Origin: Dulcicalothrix desertica PCC 7102
GTDB taxonomy: Bacteria; Cyanobacteriota; Cyanobacteriia; Cyanobacteriales; Nostocaceae
Assembly (NCBI RefSeq): GCF_003991905.1
Contig: NZ_RSCL01000012.1
Location: 243,848 to 307,847, forward strand
Length of the DNA stretch: 64,000 nt
Direction of reading: 5' to 3'
Below the pieces are notes generated by a model. That model worked only from the letters and a program-made list of their open reading frames with translations. It was not told the origin of the DNA and did no database searches. Made by a program: the position numbers and the translations under genes. Shown piece by piece: positions 9,869-19,526 of this stretch (position 1 is its first letter; each line of letters begins with the position of its first letter).

Positions 9869-11359
9869 ATGCCCCAGAAGATTTATGCTCCCAATGTTCA
9901 TTTATTTGCTTTTCATTTGAAAGTAACCAATCCACATAATTTACTCTGGGACAAATGCAATAATATTCTCTCTCAAAAACTAAAAATAGCTTCATCACTA
10001 GAAATTGAAGAACAAGAAGGATACCGAGTTGACCTACTGAAAGATAAAACTGATGATAATGTAGCTCTCAATTTTGATAGTCAAGTTTACTTAAATAGCA
10101 CACCTTTACCTATCACTGGGTTTGCCACTCCCCTACGCATTCAAGATACATATGCACTTACCCTAAACCTTCGCCGTCCCGAATTTGAATATGATAATAA
10201 TAATCAAATTAAGACAAAGCCAGTAGACATACATTTTCTCAAACTTCTAAACCCTTCTGGGTGTTTAATGCCCGATGAAATTGGTAGTTCTCTTGGTCAA
10301 ACTATACTTTTAACCGTTTGGTACACACCAGAAAAACAGTGGTTGCCCTGGAAATCATCTCAAAATCGTCAACAAATCAGAGATTTAGCAAATAATTGCT
10401 TAAAAGAATTTATACCTAGTAATTATTTTTGTCCTGACTTCAACCAAGAAGGTCAATTATTCGGCAGTCCAATTTTTGAGTATGGTGTTCCTAGCCAAAA
10501 TAAAAATTACTCTCATATACTAATTTGGATATTTTGTGAACCAGCAACTAGTGAAAAGTTTGTAGATTGTTATTCCCAGTTTGTTAATTTATATTGCTAT
10601 TATCATAAAGTTGTCACAGCATATCATCTTAGCCGTCATGTATATCAAGTTGTTCGTCAAGATTATCAAAATATCGAGCCATACATCGATAGCATTCTCC
10701 AAGAGATGCCTGTTGATAAAAGCATTAGTCAAGAAGATTTAAACCAATGTAAAAAACATCTTAAAGATATTCCTCAAAAGTATTTAGCTTATTCTCGGCT
10801 AATCCGCGACTTAGACCATTATCGCCTAACAATTGACATCAATGCTCAGAATTACAGGCGAGAAATTAGAGATATACAAAACCTAAATCCAAACGAAGAC
10901 CTCAGCTTATTATCGCGTTTTGTTGAAGAAGATTGCCGCCTTTTTAGTGAACAAATTCAGTCAGATTTAGGCTATTTTCAACACGGTGCCGCATTACTTG
11001 AAAAAGCTTTGACAGCAATTCAGGGGCGGATTGAAATTGAACAAGCCGAGAGTGACCGTGCTACTCAATCGCTTATAAGTCAAAAAGAGGAAGCTGATAA
11101 AATACGCGACCGTAATTTGCAAACTGGTATAGCAATTCTTGGCTTTGGCTTAGGCGCCGCACAAGTAGGTATTAGCGCAGCTACCTACATAATTCCCCAG
11201 CAACAACCGCCAAAACCTATACTATTCTTCGGCAGTCGTCTGCATCCATTCACCCAGTCGTTACTGTTAAGCCTGGTTTTCGCTATTATAGGCGGGTTTG
11301 CTGGTTGGGGATTAAGTAAAGTATTTCAAGCAATTGCCAAACCTAAATATAAATTATAA
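9869..11359 (+). CDS. Hypothetical protein with C-terminal membrane segments, in the TPR-CHAT operon
   Basis: 496 residues. The first ~400 look soluble and mixed alpha/beta; residues ~300-420 are strongly helical and charged (probable coiled coil). The C-terminus has two hydrophobic segments, ~419-445 (AILGFGLGAAQVGISAATYI) and ~463-487 (SLLLSLVFAIIGGFAGWGL), separated by a Pro-rich linker. No known family recognised. A soluble body with a C-terminal hairpin-like membrane region next to a caspase-like protease suggests a membrane-acting effector (inference). It is not recognisably a bacterial gasdermin, which is shorter. It ends 4 bp before a convergent gene. Confidence 0.7.
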   Translation: MPQKIYAPNVHLFAFHLKVTNPHNLLWDKCNNILSQKLKIASSLEIEEQEGYRVDLLKDKTDDNVALNFDSQVYLNSTPLPITGFATPLRIQDTYALTLNLRRPEFEYDNNNQIKTKPVDIHFLKLLNPSGCLMPDEIGSSLGQTILLTVWYTPEKQWLPWKSSQNRQQIRDLANNCLKEFIPSNYFCPDFNQEGQLFGSPIFEYGVPSQNKNYSHILIWIFCEPATSEKFVDCYSQFVNLYCYYHKVVTAYHLSRHVYQVVRQDYQNIEPYIDSILQEMPVDKSISQEDLNQCKKHLKDIPQKYLAYSRLIRDLDHYRLTIDINAQNYRREIRDIQNLNPNEDLSLLSRFVEEDCRLFSEQIQSDLGYFQHGAALLEKALTAIQGRIEIEQAESDRATQSLISQKEEADKIRDRNLQTGIAILGFGLGAAQVGISAATYIIPQQQPPKPILFFGSRLHPFTQSLLLSLVFAIIGGFAGWGLSKVFQAIAKPKYKL

Positions 11360-11363
11360 GGAA

Positions 11364-13544
11364 CTAAGCTTTTTGGTGACAATCTATATATTGCTGGAGT
11401 TCTTGCCGCAAACCAGTATAAGACGATGGTAGCTTTGATAGCATCTGACGGGCAGCATCAATACGTCCAGCTTGAGCATACAATCGCACTATTGAGATTA
11501 GGTAGCTAGGCTCAGGCTTGAGTTGCTTATTCATTACGTCAGCAGCTTGGTCAAGAAGTTTAATTGCCTCTTTTTGACGGTTACGACCAATGTAAGAAGA
11601 AGCAAGTTTAAATGCTTCTTCTGGAAATAATGAAAGGCGCCCATCGGTATACTCTAAATCAACTGCTTGCTGGGCAATAGATAAATTACCTAACGCCAAC
11701 GCTGTGGATATTAGATTACTAGTATTTGTGTTTTTATAAGCATCCTTGGGAATTTCCTGAAGCATTTTCCAAGCTGCTTCTACTTGATTCGCATTTAAAA
11801 ACTGTTGCGAAATTAAGGACAACATATAATTGGCATTAACGCTTAAATTTGGGTCATTGGGTAGTGATAGAGCCAATTTAACAGCGGCTTGACGGGTTGT
11901 TTCTGCAGCACTGGTATCTCCAGCATCAGTATAAGCGCGAGCAATTGCTGTATATGCCATTGCACGAGTATCTAATTCTTTGATATTTGATGACAAGCTT
12001 AAAGCTTTAGCAAATATTGTAGTAGCTTCAGTTTTTTGACCACTTTTTCCAAATACTGCGGCAACTTGTGCCAATGTATCAATTGCGGTAGAATATTCTG
12101 GACTTCGGCGCGGAATTTGCTCTGCAATTGAGACAGCTTTGTTGGCTTGCTGTTGTTTTGCATAGGCAAGTGCTAGAGATTGAAGTAACTCAATGCGACG
12201 CTCATTATTTTTCGACGCACGCTTAATAAAAGGTGCAATTTGATCAAGTGCATTAATTTGAGTAGCAAAGTTAATAGGTGGTTCTACTTTTACAAAGGCG
12301 CCTTTTTCAAGCAATTGTTGGAAAGCTGCTTTGGCTTCTTGTTGATTACCATCTGTAATTGCTGCCATTAAAATGTCATCAATAACTAAATTGTTAGCTG
12401 CTGCTAGTTGTACAAATTCTGCAATTACTCTTTGAGCTTTTTGAGGTTGGTTAAGGCGCCGATATTCACCAGCCGCTCGCAACGAATAGTCACCACGCAG
12501 GTCTATGACACCCACTGCTTGAAGTACTGGCACTCCTGTAAATAAACGGTCAGGATTGCCACCAGCTTTTAAATAACCATCTAAAAATGCGTCGTTTTTT
12601 ACTGTATCGAAAAATGAGTCAAATCCATCTTTAAATAGTTTATCAGCAAGTTTGGTCTGTTTGGCGCGGTCGTAAGCAGCAACTAAACGTCCATAGGCAG
12701 CATCATTGGCAGGAGAAATTCTTTTTAAATTTTGGTTGGCGAGTTCTAATTTATTTAATTGTAAATATAATGTAATTAAGTCGGAATTAACGATTTTTTC
12801 AGCTTTCGTAGCTTTGGCAAAACGGTCGGCAAGTTTGAGCGCTTTTTGTGATTGATTGTTGTCGGCAAACGCGCGAGCTAAAGATACACTTGGGGTGCTG
12901 CTTTGGAGCGCGCGTTCAATTTGCGGCAACTGCGGAGCAATAGCTTTGGATAGCTTTAGCTCCACAACCGCATCAAGAAGCTTAGTTAATTGAACGGCAC
13001 GAACTTGCTTATCGGTGGAGTTTAATGTTTTGGTAATCGCGCGGTTAAGAAATTGAGCCGCACGTTCATTACCCTGTAATTTTTGGTAATAGCTTGCTAA
13101 TTTACCAGTCATTTCTGCCCGTAAACTTGGCGATGGTAACTTCTCTATTCGCAAAGCTAATTGGTCAAAAATTGCAACGAGTTTAGGTTTTTGATTGTTG
13201 GGTAGTACTTTGAGCAATCCGTGCATCCTAGCTCTTGAACCAATGTCAGCTCCACCCAGGTCTGGTTTCTCGAATAACCATTGTGTTAACTCTCGCTCTA
13301 TAGTTAAATTTAAAGAACTCGGTGAGGCTGCAATAGCTTCTAGTTTTGCAAGTCGGCGCCCAACAGCATCTGTTGCAACACTGACTGGCAAAGGATTTGG
13401 AGGATACCAATTAACATAACCTAGGTCTGAATCCGATAAGGTAACACAAGTTTGACTGGGGACTTTTGCTTGTGCTTCAGGAAACGGTAAAAAAGTAGCA
13501 TAAGGTAGACTCAGAAGTAAAACTACTTTAAATAAAGAGCGCAT
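11364..13544 (-). CDS. Secreted alpha-helical repeat (TPR-like) protein
   Basis: 726 residues. An N-terminal signal peptide is visible (MRSLFKVVLLLSLPYATFLPFPEAQA, probable cleavage after AQA). The rest is a long series of degenerate TPR-like helical hairpins (e.g. AIARAYTDAGDTSAAETTRQAA, ALAYAKQQQANKAVSIAEQI), so it is probably a periplasmic or surface scaffold. No catalytic motif seen. It is convergent with the CHAT operon and may not belong to it; start ATG at 13544. Confidence 0.75.
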   Translation of the reverse strand: MRSLFKVVLLLSLPYATFLPFPEAQAKVPSQTCVTLSDSDLGYVNWYPPNPLPVSVATDAVGRRLAKLEAIAASPSSLNLTIERELTQWLFEKPDLGGADIGSRARMHGLLKVLPNNQKPKLVAIFDQLALRIEKLPSPSLRAEMTGKLASYYQKLQGNERAAQFLNRAITKTLNSTDKQVRAVQLTKLLDAVVELKLSKAIAPQLPQIERALQSSTPSVSLARAFADNNQSQKALKLADRFAKATKAEKIVNSDLITLYLQLNKLELANQNLKRISPANDAAYGRLVAAYDRAKQTKLADKLFKDGFDSFFDTVKNDAFLDGYLKAGGNPDRLFTGVPVLQAVGVIDLRGDYSLRAAGEYRRLNQPQKAQRVIAEFVQLAAANNLVIDDILMAAITDGNQQEAKAAFQQLLEKGAFVKVEPPINFATQINALDQIAPFIKRASKNNERRIELLQSLALAYAKQQQANKAVSIAEQIPRRSPEYSTAIDTLAQVAAVFGKSGQKTEATTIFAKALSLSSNIKELDTRAMAYTAIARAYTDAGDTSAAETTRQAAVKLALSLPNDPNLSVNANYMLSLISQQFLNANQVEAAWKMLQEIPKDAYKNTNTSNLISTALALGNLSIAQQAVDLEYTDGRLSLFPEEAFKLASSYIGRNRQKEAIKLLDQAADVMNKQLKPEPSYLISIVRLYAQAGRIDAARQMLSKLPSSYTGLRQELQQYIDCHQKA

Positions 13545-13667
13545 GGTGTAGTAAAACGGTATATTTTTAGCACAAACACCTTTTACATTCCCAGTTCACC
13601 ACTATCCGGGTAATAACGCTTAATTCAAGGTATTAAATTTTCTGAATAATGACTAAGTATTGCGACT

Positions 13668-13961
13668 CTATTTGATGAAAGGTGAAAATTCGCAACCTTT
13701 TTCTGTTAAATACCAACAATCATTACTGTTTATGATAAAGCCATCACTAACCAAGTCATCTATAAACTCAAGAATTACCTCTGAGTCATGACAGCCTATT
13801 CCTTCCATAATATTTTCAAGGTTAGGCGGATAATCCTCACTCAACTTATCCTTTTCAATGGCGCCAATAGTGTAGATAATATCGACCCATAGCGTTGAGA
13901 CTAAAACTACATTACCTTCAACTGTATTGCAATAATGCTCGGTTTCATACGGAAAAATCAT
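13668..13961 (-). CDS. Small hypothetical protein, possible winged helix
   Basis: 97 residues, acidic. The C-terminal half (EVILEFIDDLVSDGFI...WYLTEKG) has the spacing of a recognition helix plus beta-wing and could be a winged-helix fold; no family recognised with certainty. It stands alone, leftward, with ~750 bp of non-coding DNA on its 5' side. Confidence 0.5.
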   Translation of the reverse strand: MIFPYETEHYCNTVEGNVVLVSTLWVDIIYTIGAIEKDKLSEDYPPNLENIMEGIGCHDSEVILEFIDDLVSDGFIINSNDCWYLTEKGCEFSPFIK

Positions 13962-14708
13962 AACTTTTTCAAATCAATAACTTTTAATATGACTTATCTT
14001 TCGCTCCCGCCTAGCACCCACACTTCTGCTTTAAATTGATTTACAAATTTATTTTATATTACAACTATTTATTGTCAGCTAAACATTAGTTTTCCTAATC
14101 AGTATTATTGTGTGCAATAAATTCATTATCAACTAAGAGTATTTATCGAACGGCAAAAATTGCCGTTCGGGAAGTCCTTTCTGCAAGTCAATTCTAATGA
14201 CAATTTCGGATGAATCGCAAAACATCACGTTCAGAAGTTTGTAAGTAATAGCGCCACATTACTAGCAGTACTAATGCATTAACTTATTAATTACAAGAAC
14301 TCAAGGGTAATTAACCTAGGAGGCACCATTACCCGCAAATCGAAGTATGCTTTAATTTTTACCTTACACACGGCATCGGCGCCTTGGCATTTCTATTTTA
14401 GTTTGATAAAGTATGTGATGTTTGCTACAGACGTGTTGCCAATTAGGATTTTGAGAAAAGAGTGCCAATTGCCATCAAAGCTGTACCAACACTTTTAAAT
14501 GCTTATCTGCTTAACTGGTTTAGTCAATACCATTATTACGTAAGCACTAAAAATGAGTATTATTTTTAATAAAGTTAGCAGTATCTGAGTATGACAGTGC
14601 CAAAATTATTCCGTCGTAATAAATTAAAAATAAAATATTGACATGACGTTATGTAGGCAGTTGATTTATTCTGCTAGAATTTTTTAGATTATACAAAAAT
14701 TTTAATGT
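13962..14708. other. Long intergenic region upstream of the Hsp70-like gene
   Basis: About 750 bp without a convincing gene. It contains the dispersed 23-bp palindrome at 14147-14169 and a TTGACA at 14638-14643 that could be a -35 element for the Hsp70-like gene, but no -10 box at ideal spacing follows. This length could hold the control region of the module; no other structure seen. Confidence 0.4.
14147..14169. repeat. Dispersed 23-bp palindrome (copy 1 of 3)
   Basis: Perfect inverted repeat with arms CGAACGGCAA and TTGCCGTTCG and a 3-base centre. Identical arms occur at 30491-30513 and 37144-37166. All three copies lie in intergenic DNA. Confidence 0.85.
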
Positions 14709-17162
14709 ATGAGTTCAGCATTAAGTTTGAGTAATGTTATGGGTGTTAGGTTAGCCCAAGATAGTATTCAAGAACAGTTAAGTAATACTACTTATGTAGG
14801 TATTGACTTTGGCACAAGCACAACTACCATTAGTTATTCGATACTTGGTAATGATAGTGTACCGATTGAGACTTATGCTATGCCTGTGCAGCAGTTGCTC
14901 GAAGACGGGCGCCTGTACGAATCGCACTTAGTCCCAACTGTAATTGCTTGGTATAAAGAACAACTATTTATCGGTGTAGGCGCCTCATCATTAAAAAGCC
15001 AATTACAGCAAGGCATTAACCTGTGGGCTTCATTCAAAATGGGTCTAGGTGAGGACTTAGGTCCCGTTTACTACAATAGTAGATTACCCGCCGGACATCC
15101 AAGTACAACAATTGAAAAACCCGAAGATGCAGCGCGCGTATTCTTCCACTTTTTGAAAAATCAAGTTGAGGACTATGTTAGGCAACACAGTTTGCCATCA
15201 CATATTCGTTATTCGGTATCTGTACCTGCTTCATTTGAATCTAACCAACGTACAAGTTTACTATCTGCTCTATCTGATGCCGGAATTAAGCTTGATGGTA
15301 AGTTACTAATTGATGAACCGAATGCCGCATTTTTGAGTTATTTAGCTGAATCGAGCTTAAATGGACTGGGTAGTTTAAATATACCAGAGTCGTCACCATT
15401 ACAAATTCTTGTCTTTGACTGGGGCGCCGGCACGCTAGATGTGTCAATACTAGAAATTGGTAGAAGTGAAGCAGGTGGACTAACTTGTAAAAACCTGGCT
15501 ATATCTAAGTTTACGGCGTTGGGTGGGGATGACATCGATAAGAGAATCGTCACCGACATATTATTACCACAGTTATTTAAACAAAACAAATGCAGCTTTG
15601 ATGACTTTAGAAGTGCTGACTTGAGCAAGCGAATTATTCCTAAGTTACAGAAGACAGCCGAGGATTTGAAGATATTGGCTTGTAAATCGGTATCATCACA
15701 AATGGTATCTAATCGGTTGCCTTCAATAGCAACTAGTAATCAAAGGTTAGAATTGAATCGCTCTATAGACGTAGATTTACCTAAACAAAAATTAAACTTC
15801 GTCAACCCAAGCATGAGTTACAGCGAGTTTAATGAAGTGATGGATAGTTTTTTTGTTGGCGCCGACTCTGGCGATATTAGCGTGTTTGCGCCAATCGAAT
15901 CGAGTTTACGTAAAGCTGAGATAAATAATTCGGATTTAGACTTAATTTTATTTATTGGTGGCAGTAGTAGCAACCCCTATGTACAGGTTGCTTTAGCAAA
16001 CTACTTTACAGGTGTTGAGATTGAGATACCTCGTGATTTGCGTTCGCATGTTTCAACTGGCGCCGCAGTTAACTCGTTATTACTGAATGGGTTAGGTTTG
16101 ACGTTAGTGCGTCCCATAGTCTCTGAACCTATTTTACTAATTACCCGTAACGGATTACAAACGCTAATTGCAGCAGGTACAGAAATATCTAGCACTAATA
16201 AGGAATTTGATTTTTGCACTGGGGATAACGAACAAGAGAAAATTCAGATTCCTTTGTGTGTCGGGAATGAAAACAAGATATTGACGGTAATTACTATTGA
16301 TGCCGATACTTATTCTGGAACATTTGCTCCCAATACATGGGTACGAGTTAATTGTGGGTTGAGTGAGGATAAAGTGTTATCTGTCACAGCTAGCATTAAT
16401 GGCAATGAAGTAGTTTCCACATTAGTAAACCCATTTGCGAACCGAGAACTAACTACCGAAGAAAGGTTGGTTTTTGAAGCTGAGAAAATAGCTAACGAGA
16501 TGACAGCACGTAATGGTGGTAAGCCATCTGTACCAGGATTATTGTATTTAGTCGAAGCTTGTAAGGAAGCTAAATATTATTTGCGCGCGGCTGAAACGTT
16601 AGAGTTAGTGCAAATGTTGGATAAAAACGAGCGGTACGAGACATCTATTTGTTGTTACTACGACTGGTCAAATAAGAAAAAACAAGCGCTCGCTTGGGGT
16701 GAAAAAGCTTATGAAAAAGACGAAAGCGCAATTAATGCTTCCAATCTGGCAATACTTTATTCTAATAATGGTGATTACAGTAAATACGAGTCGTTAATGG
16801 AAAAGTCTTTATCGTTAAATCCAGATTTGGTTTTTCCTTTGGTTTCATACGGCAGTTATTTAATGCGTAAAGATGCTAGTCGGCAAGCTAGAGGTAGAGA
16901 GTTTGTACAGCGCGCTTTTGATTCTCTATACAAAGCATTTTTGGATAAAAAATTACATATATCGACGTATAAAACCTTAATTAATGCCGCCGAAGCTTTA
17001 GGTAAAAGTGATGTAGTAAAAGCAGTTAAGATGCGAAAACTAGAATTAAGCGCTAAATCTAAGTTTTACGATGAAGACAGCTTACTAGCATCACAAATGG
17101 AGAATAATCAAAATCTTAGTAATAAGTTAATCAACCCGACTAATTCACCGAAGTTATTTTAA
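14709..17162 (+). CDS. Hsp70-like ATPase with C-terminal TPR-like region
   Basis: 817 residues. An actin-fold Hsp70 ATPase domain is clear: phosphate-1 motif GIDFGTSTT (31-39), connect-1 DEPNAA (~202), phosphate-2 FDWGAGTLDVS (~237) with GGDDID following, and adenosine motif FIGGSSSNPYV (~415). The usual DnaK substrate domain and C-terminal lid are not evident; instead a short beta-like region (~480-590) is followed by helical TPR-like repeats (~600-790: YYLRAAETLELVQ, ASNLAILYSNNGDYSKYESLMEKSL). That fits a specialised conflict- or scaffold-type Hsp70 rather than a housekeeping chaperone. It is directly followed by the helicase-like gene (18 bp) and unknown gene; that pair also occurs at the left edge. 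ATG at 14709 puts the nucleotide-binding motif at the usual distance from the start. Confidence 0.85.
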   Translation: MSSALSLSNVMGVRLAQDSIQEQLSNTTYVGIDFGTSTTTISYSILGNDSVPIETYAMPVQQLLEDGRLYESHLVPTVIAWYKEQLFIGVGASSLKSQLQQGINLWASFKMGLGEDLGPVYYNSRLPAGHPSTTIEKPEDAARVFFHFLKNQVEDYVRQHSLPSHIRYSVSVPASFESNQRTSLLSALSDAGIKLDGKLLIDEPNAAFLSYLAESSLNGLGSLNIPESSPLQILVFDWGAGTLDVSILEIGRSEAGGLTCKNLAISKFTALGGDDIDKRIVTDILLPQLFKQNKCSFDDFRSADLSKRIIPKLQKTAEDLKILACKSVSSQMVSNRLPSIATSNQRLELNRSIDVDLPKQKLNFVNPSMSYSEFNEVMDSFFVGADSGDISVFAPIESSLRKAEINNSDLDLILFIGGSSSNPYVQVALANYFTGVEIEIPRDLRSHVSTGAAVNSLLLNGLGLTLVRPIVSEPILLITRNGLQTLIAAGTEISSTNKEFDFCTGDNEQEKIQIPLCVGNENKILTVITIDADTYSGTFAPNTWVRVNCGLSEDKVLSVTASINGNEVVSTLVNPFANRELTTEERLVFEAEKIANEMTARNGGKPSVPGLLYLVEACKEAKYYLRAAETLELVQMLDKNERYETSICCYYDWSNKKKQALAWGEKAYEKDESAINASNLAILYSNNGDYSKYESLMEKSLSLNPDLVFPLVSYGSYLMRKDASRQARGREFVQRAFDSLYKAFLDKKLHISTYKTLINAAEALGKSDVVKAVKMRKLELSAKSKFYDEDSLLASQMENNQNLSNKLINPTNSPKLF

Positions 17163-17180
17163 TTGGAGATTAATTTTTAC

Positions 17181-18398
17181 ATGTCTTGGTTAATTCCGTT
17201 TGCTAAACTTGATGCTGAACAGCGCGATACTATTAATCGTATTCTCGCAAACCCCAGACAAAACTTTTTTATTAAAGGTTTTGCAGGTTCTGGTAAATCT
17301 ATTCTGTTACTGCATGTCCTAATTTTAGCTAAACAGCAAAATCCAGCATTGCGGGTGTGTGTAGTAGGTTATACAAAAACCTTAGTGGATATGTATAATG
17401 CGAGTATTCCACCTGAAATTAAGAATGCTTCTACATCACAACCCGCTAGTTTGTATGAAATATTAGCTCCGAAGCCGAATCAAAGGTCTAGTGTAAATAA
17501 CAGCGGTGTTGATGCAAAAACTTATAGTGCATTTGAGAAAAGTCCTCAAGCCTATGATATGATTTTAGTCGATGAGGTACAGGATTTACCAGAAAAGGTT
17601 TTATCACTACTGCACAGCCAATGTCGTCAACTAATAGTAGCTGGCGACGGCGCCCAATCAATATACGATAATGGGATGCCCGTAGCTGCTATGGTATCAT
17701 TAATCAACGCTGTTACGATTGAATTAAAAATTTTACACCGTTTGCCGAATAAAGCTATTGAAATAGTAAAGGCAATTTTTCCAAGTAATGAACTAGAAAA
17801 AGCATCGCGTTCTAAACTACGAAACGTTGATATTACTTTAGCCAAAGCATTAGATGTCAACGAAGAAATTAAATATGTATTTGAAACAGCTTCAAACTAT
17901 GCTAATTCTCGTGTAAGCACAGCAATATTATTGTCAAAGAAAAAGTATATACTCGACTTTATTGATGCTGTTTTATATTTACATAATTTTGCTGAATGGG
18001 AACCAAAAACAAATAGATTTGGTGGAGAAGACTTTAATGACTTAAATGACTACCTATCTCAATGTGGATTAAACATGCAATATTTAGGTGGTGGCTGTGG
18101 TAATTTAAACGACTCATCAAAAGTACATTTACTTACTTACCATAGTGTGAAAGGATTAGATTTTGAGACGGTATTAGTACCAAATTTATGTGCGGATGTA
18201 AATATTTGGAGTGATAAAGAGATAGCCAACAACTTATTTTATGTAGCGTTAACAAGAAGCCGACTCAACTTATATTTATCGTATACAGGTAAACCTCATT
18301 CCTACATCACCCGTATACCCGATAACTTATTACGAATAATTGAACTACCAATTAAGAAGCAAGTTGAAGTAGCTACAGAGGAGGATTTCTTTTTCTAA
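17181..18398 (+). CDS. SF1/UvrD-like helicase or ATP-binding protein (copy 2, complete)
   Basis: 405 residues from the ATG at 17181, preceded by GGAG at 17165-17168; an in-frame TTG at 17163 is less likely. Motifs in order: Walker A GFAGSGKS (33-40), Walker B/DExx DEVQD (~131), motif III GDGAQSIY (~155), motif V YHSVKGLDFE (~320), motif VI FYVALTRSR (~353). At ~405 residues it is much shorter than UvrD/Rep (~700), so the large 1B/2B insertions are absent; it may be a translocase or switch ATPase rather than a processive helicase. It is tightly coupled to the Hsp70-like gene upstream and the unknown gene downstream (TAATG overlap). Confidence 0.85.
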   Translation: MSWLIPFAKLDAEQRDTINRILANPRQNFFIKGFAGSGKSILLLHVLILAKQQNPALRVCVVGYTKTLVDMYNASIPPEIKNASTSQPASLYEILAPKPNQRSSVNNSGVDAKTYSAFEKSPQAYDMILVDEVQDLPEKVLSLLHSQCRQLIVAGDGAQSIYDNGMPVAAMVSLINAVTIELKILHRLPNKAIEIVKAIFPSNELEKASRSKLRNVDITLAKALDVNEEIKYVFETASNYANSRVSTAILLSKKKYILDFIDAVLYLHNFAEWEPKTNRFGGEDFNDLNDYLSQCGLNMQYLGGGCGNLNDSSKVHLLTYHSVKGLDFETVLVPNLCADVNIWSDKEIANNLFYVALTRSRLNLYLSYTGKPHSYITRIPDNLLRIIELPIKKQVEVATEEDFFF

Positions 18399-19423
18399 TG
18401 AAATATTTATTGCCGCTTACTAACAATGAATTTTTATTATGGTATCGTCGTTCTGAATTGAAAATAATGAAGTTTCGGTTGATACCAATTTTTGATGTAG
18501 ACTTTATTAATAATGTTTCTGAACTAGATAAAATTGCAGCACGAGTAGTAAAGGCAATGCCCGACTATGATGAAGATTATGAAGTACTAATTGCAAAAGT
18601 TGAAGATAATTCTTCATTGGCGCCGTATAACTTTGAGAAAAATCAACCAGCATTTATCAATATTTCCATACACAATTTGGATTGTGTTTATCCAATTACC
18701 GAACGGGGTAAACGCTTACTAATTGGGCGAGTTGATAGCAACATCAACGTAGCCGAGCCGATATTCGAGAGTTATGTTAATGCTTCTGTTCAACAACGGC
18801 AGTCATCTTTATCATTGTTAGGTGGTACATCATTACTTAAAATTGCTGGATTAGATATAGATAAGTACCAAGATACTATAAACCCAATTAAGGATGATGC
18901 TTTGTTAGGCGCCTCTCGAAACAGCCGTGGTGAAGAATTTCCTTTAGATGGCGCCTTAATCGAAAACTTATTGTGCTATACCCGTCATGAAGTCATGCCA
19001 AATACTGATATTAGCTATTTTTATGATTTTGGGAAAATTCTTAGCAAGCTTTACCCAAGTAACGATAATATCACTGATTTATTAGATAAGTATCGTTCTT
19101 GTTTAAAGGAAATTACTAATAAAAATGCTACACTTGAGGACTTGTTAGAAAAAGTTGATGATGTAATGAGTTTGTTCGATGCTGCTTTAGATGCTAAGTT
19201 GGGCACCGCATCAATAATTATTTTCTTAAAATTGCAATCAGAGCTTTACCAACACCAAAACCTATACAAAACTAGCTTTAAGGAATTGGTTGACAGTTTA
19301 GGTCAGAAGCGAACTCGTGACATTGTTATAGCATTATGGTTAGTGGGGGTATGTTTTGGATTTGACTTCTTTTGTGCAAATTATTACGAGGCTATTCAAC
19401 CTAAGTTTTTTATAGAGTTTTAG
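18398..19423 (+). CDS. Conserved protein of unknown function, third gene of the Hsp70/helicase module (copy 2)
   Basis: 341 residues, paralogue of 518-1555 and alignable from end to end. Conserved blocks: N-terminal FLLWYRRSELKIMKFRLIPIFD, central QSSLSLLGG..LLKIA and C-terminal FLKLQSELYQHQ..LYKTSFKEL and WLVGVCFGF. No recognisable catalytic motif, signal or membrane segment. Conservation of both sequence and one-base overlap with the helicase-like gene in two copies argues for an obligate partner. Confidence 0.8.
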   Translation: MKYLLPLTNNEFLLWYRRSELKIMKFRLIPIFDVDFINNVSELDKIAARVVKAMPDYDEDYEVLIAKVEDNSSLAPYNFEKNQPAFINISIHNLDCVYPITERGKRLLIGRVDSNINVAEPIFESYVNASVQQRQSSLSLLGGTSLLKIAGLDIDKYQDTINPIKDDALLGASRNSRGEEFPLDGALIENLLCYTRHEVMPNTDISYFYDFGKILSKLYPSNDNITDLLDKYRSCLKEITNKNATLEDLLEKVDDVMSLFDAALDAKLGTASIIIFLKLQSELYQHQNLYKTSFKELVDSLGQKRTRDIVIALWLVGVCFGFDFFCANYYEAIQPKFFIEF

Positions 19424-19526
19424 CCGCAATTCCGCCGGTTAATCGCTTTGGACGCAATTGTCTGCGTAAAAAAACACAGTAGCATGATAAAGTTATTTAT
19501 ACCAATGTTGATTAAGCTAATGTCCT

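Noticed and set aside
9869-11359. Bacterial gasdermin
   Set aside because: Much longer than known bacterial gasdermins, and the hydrophobic segments look like two C-terminal helices rather than an amphipathic N-terminal pore domain.
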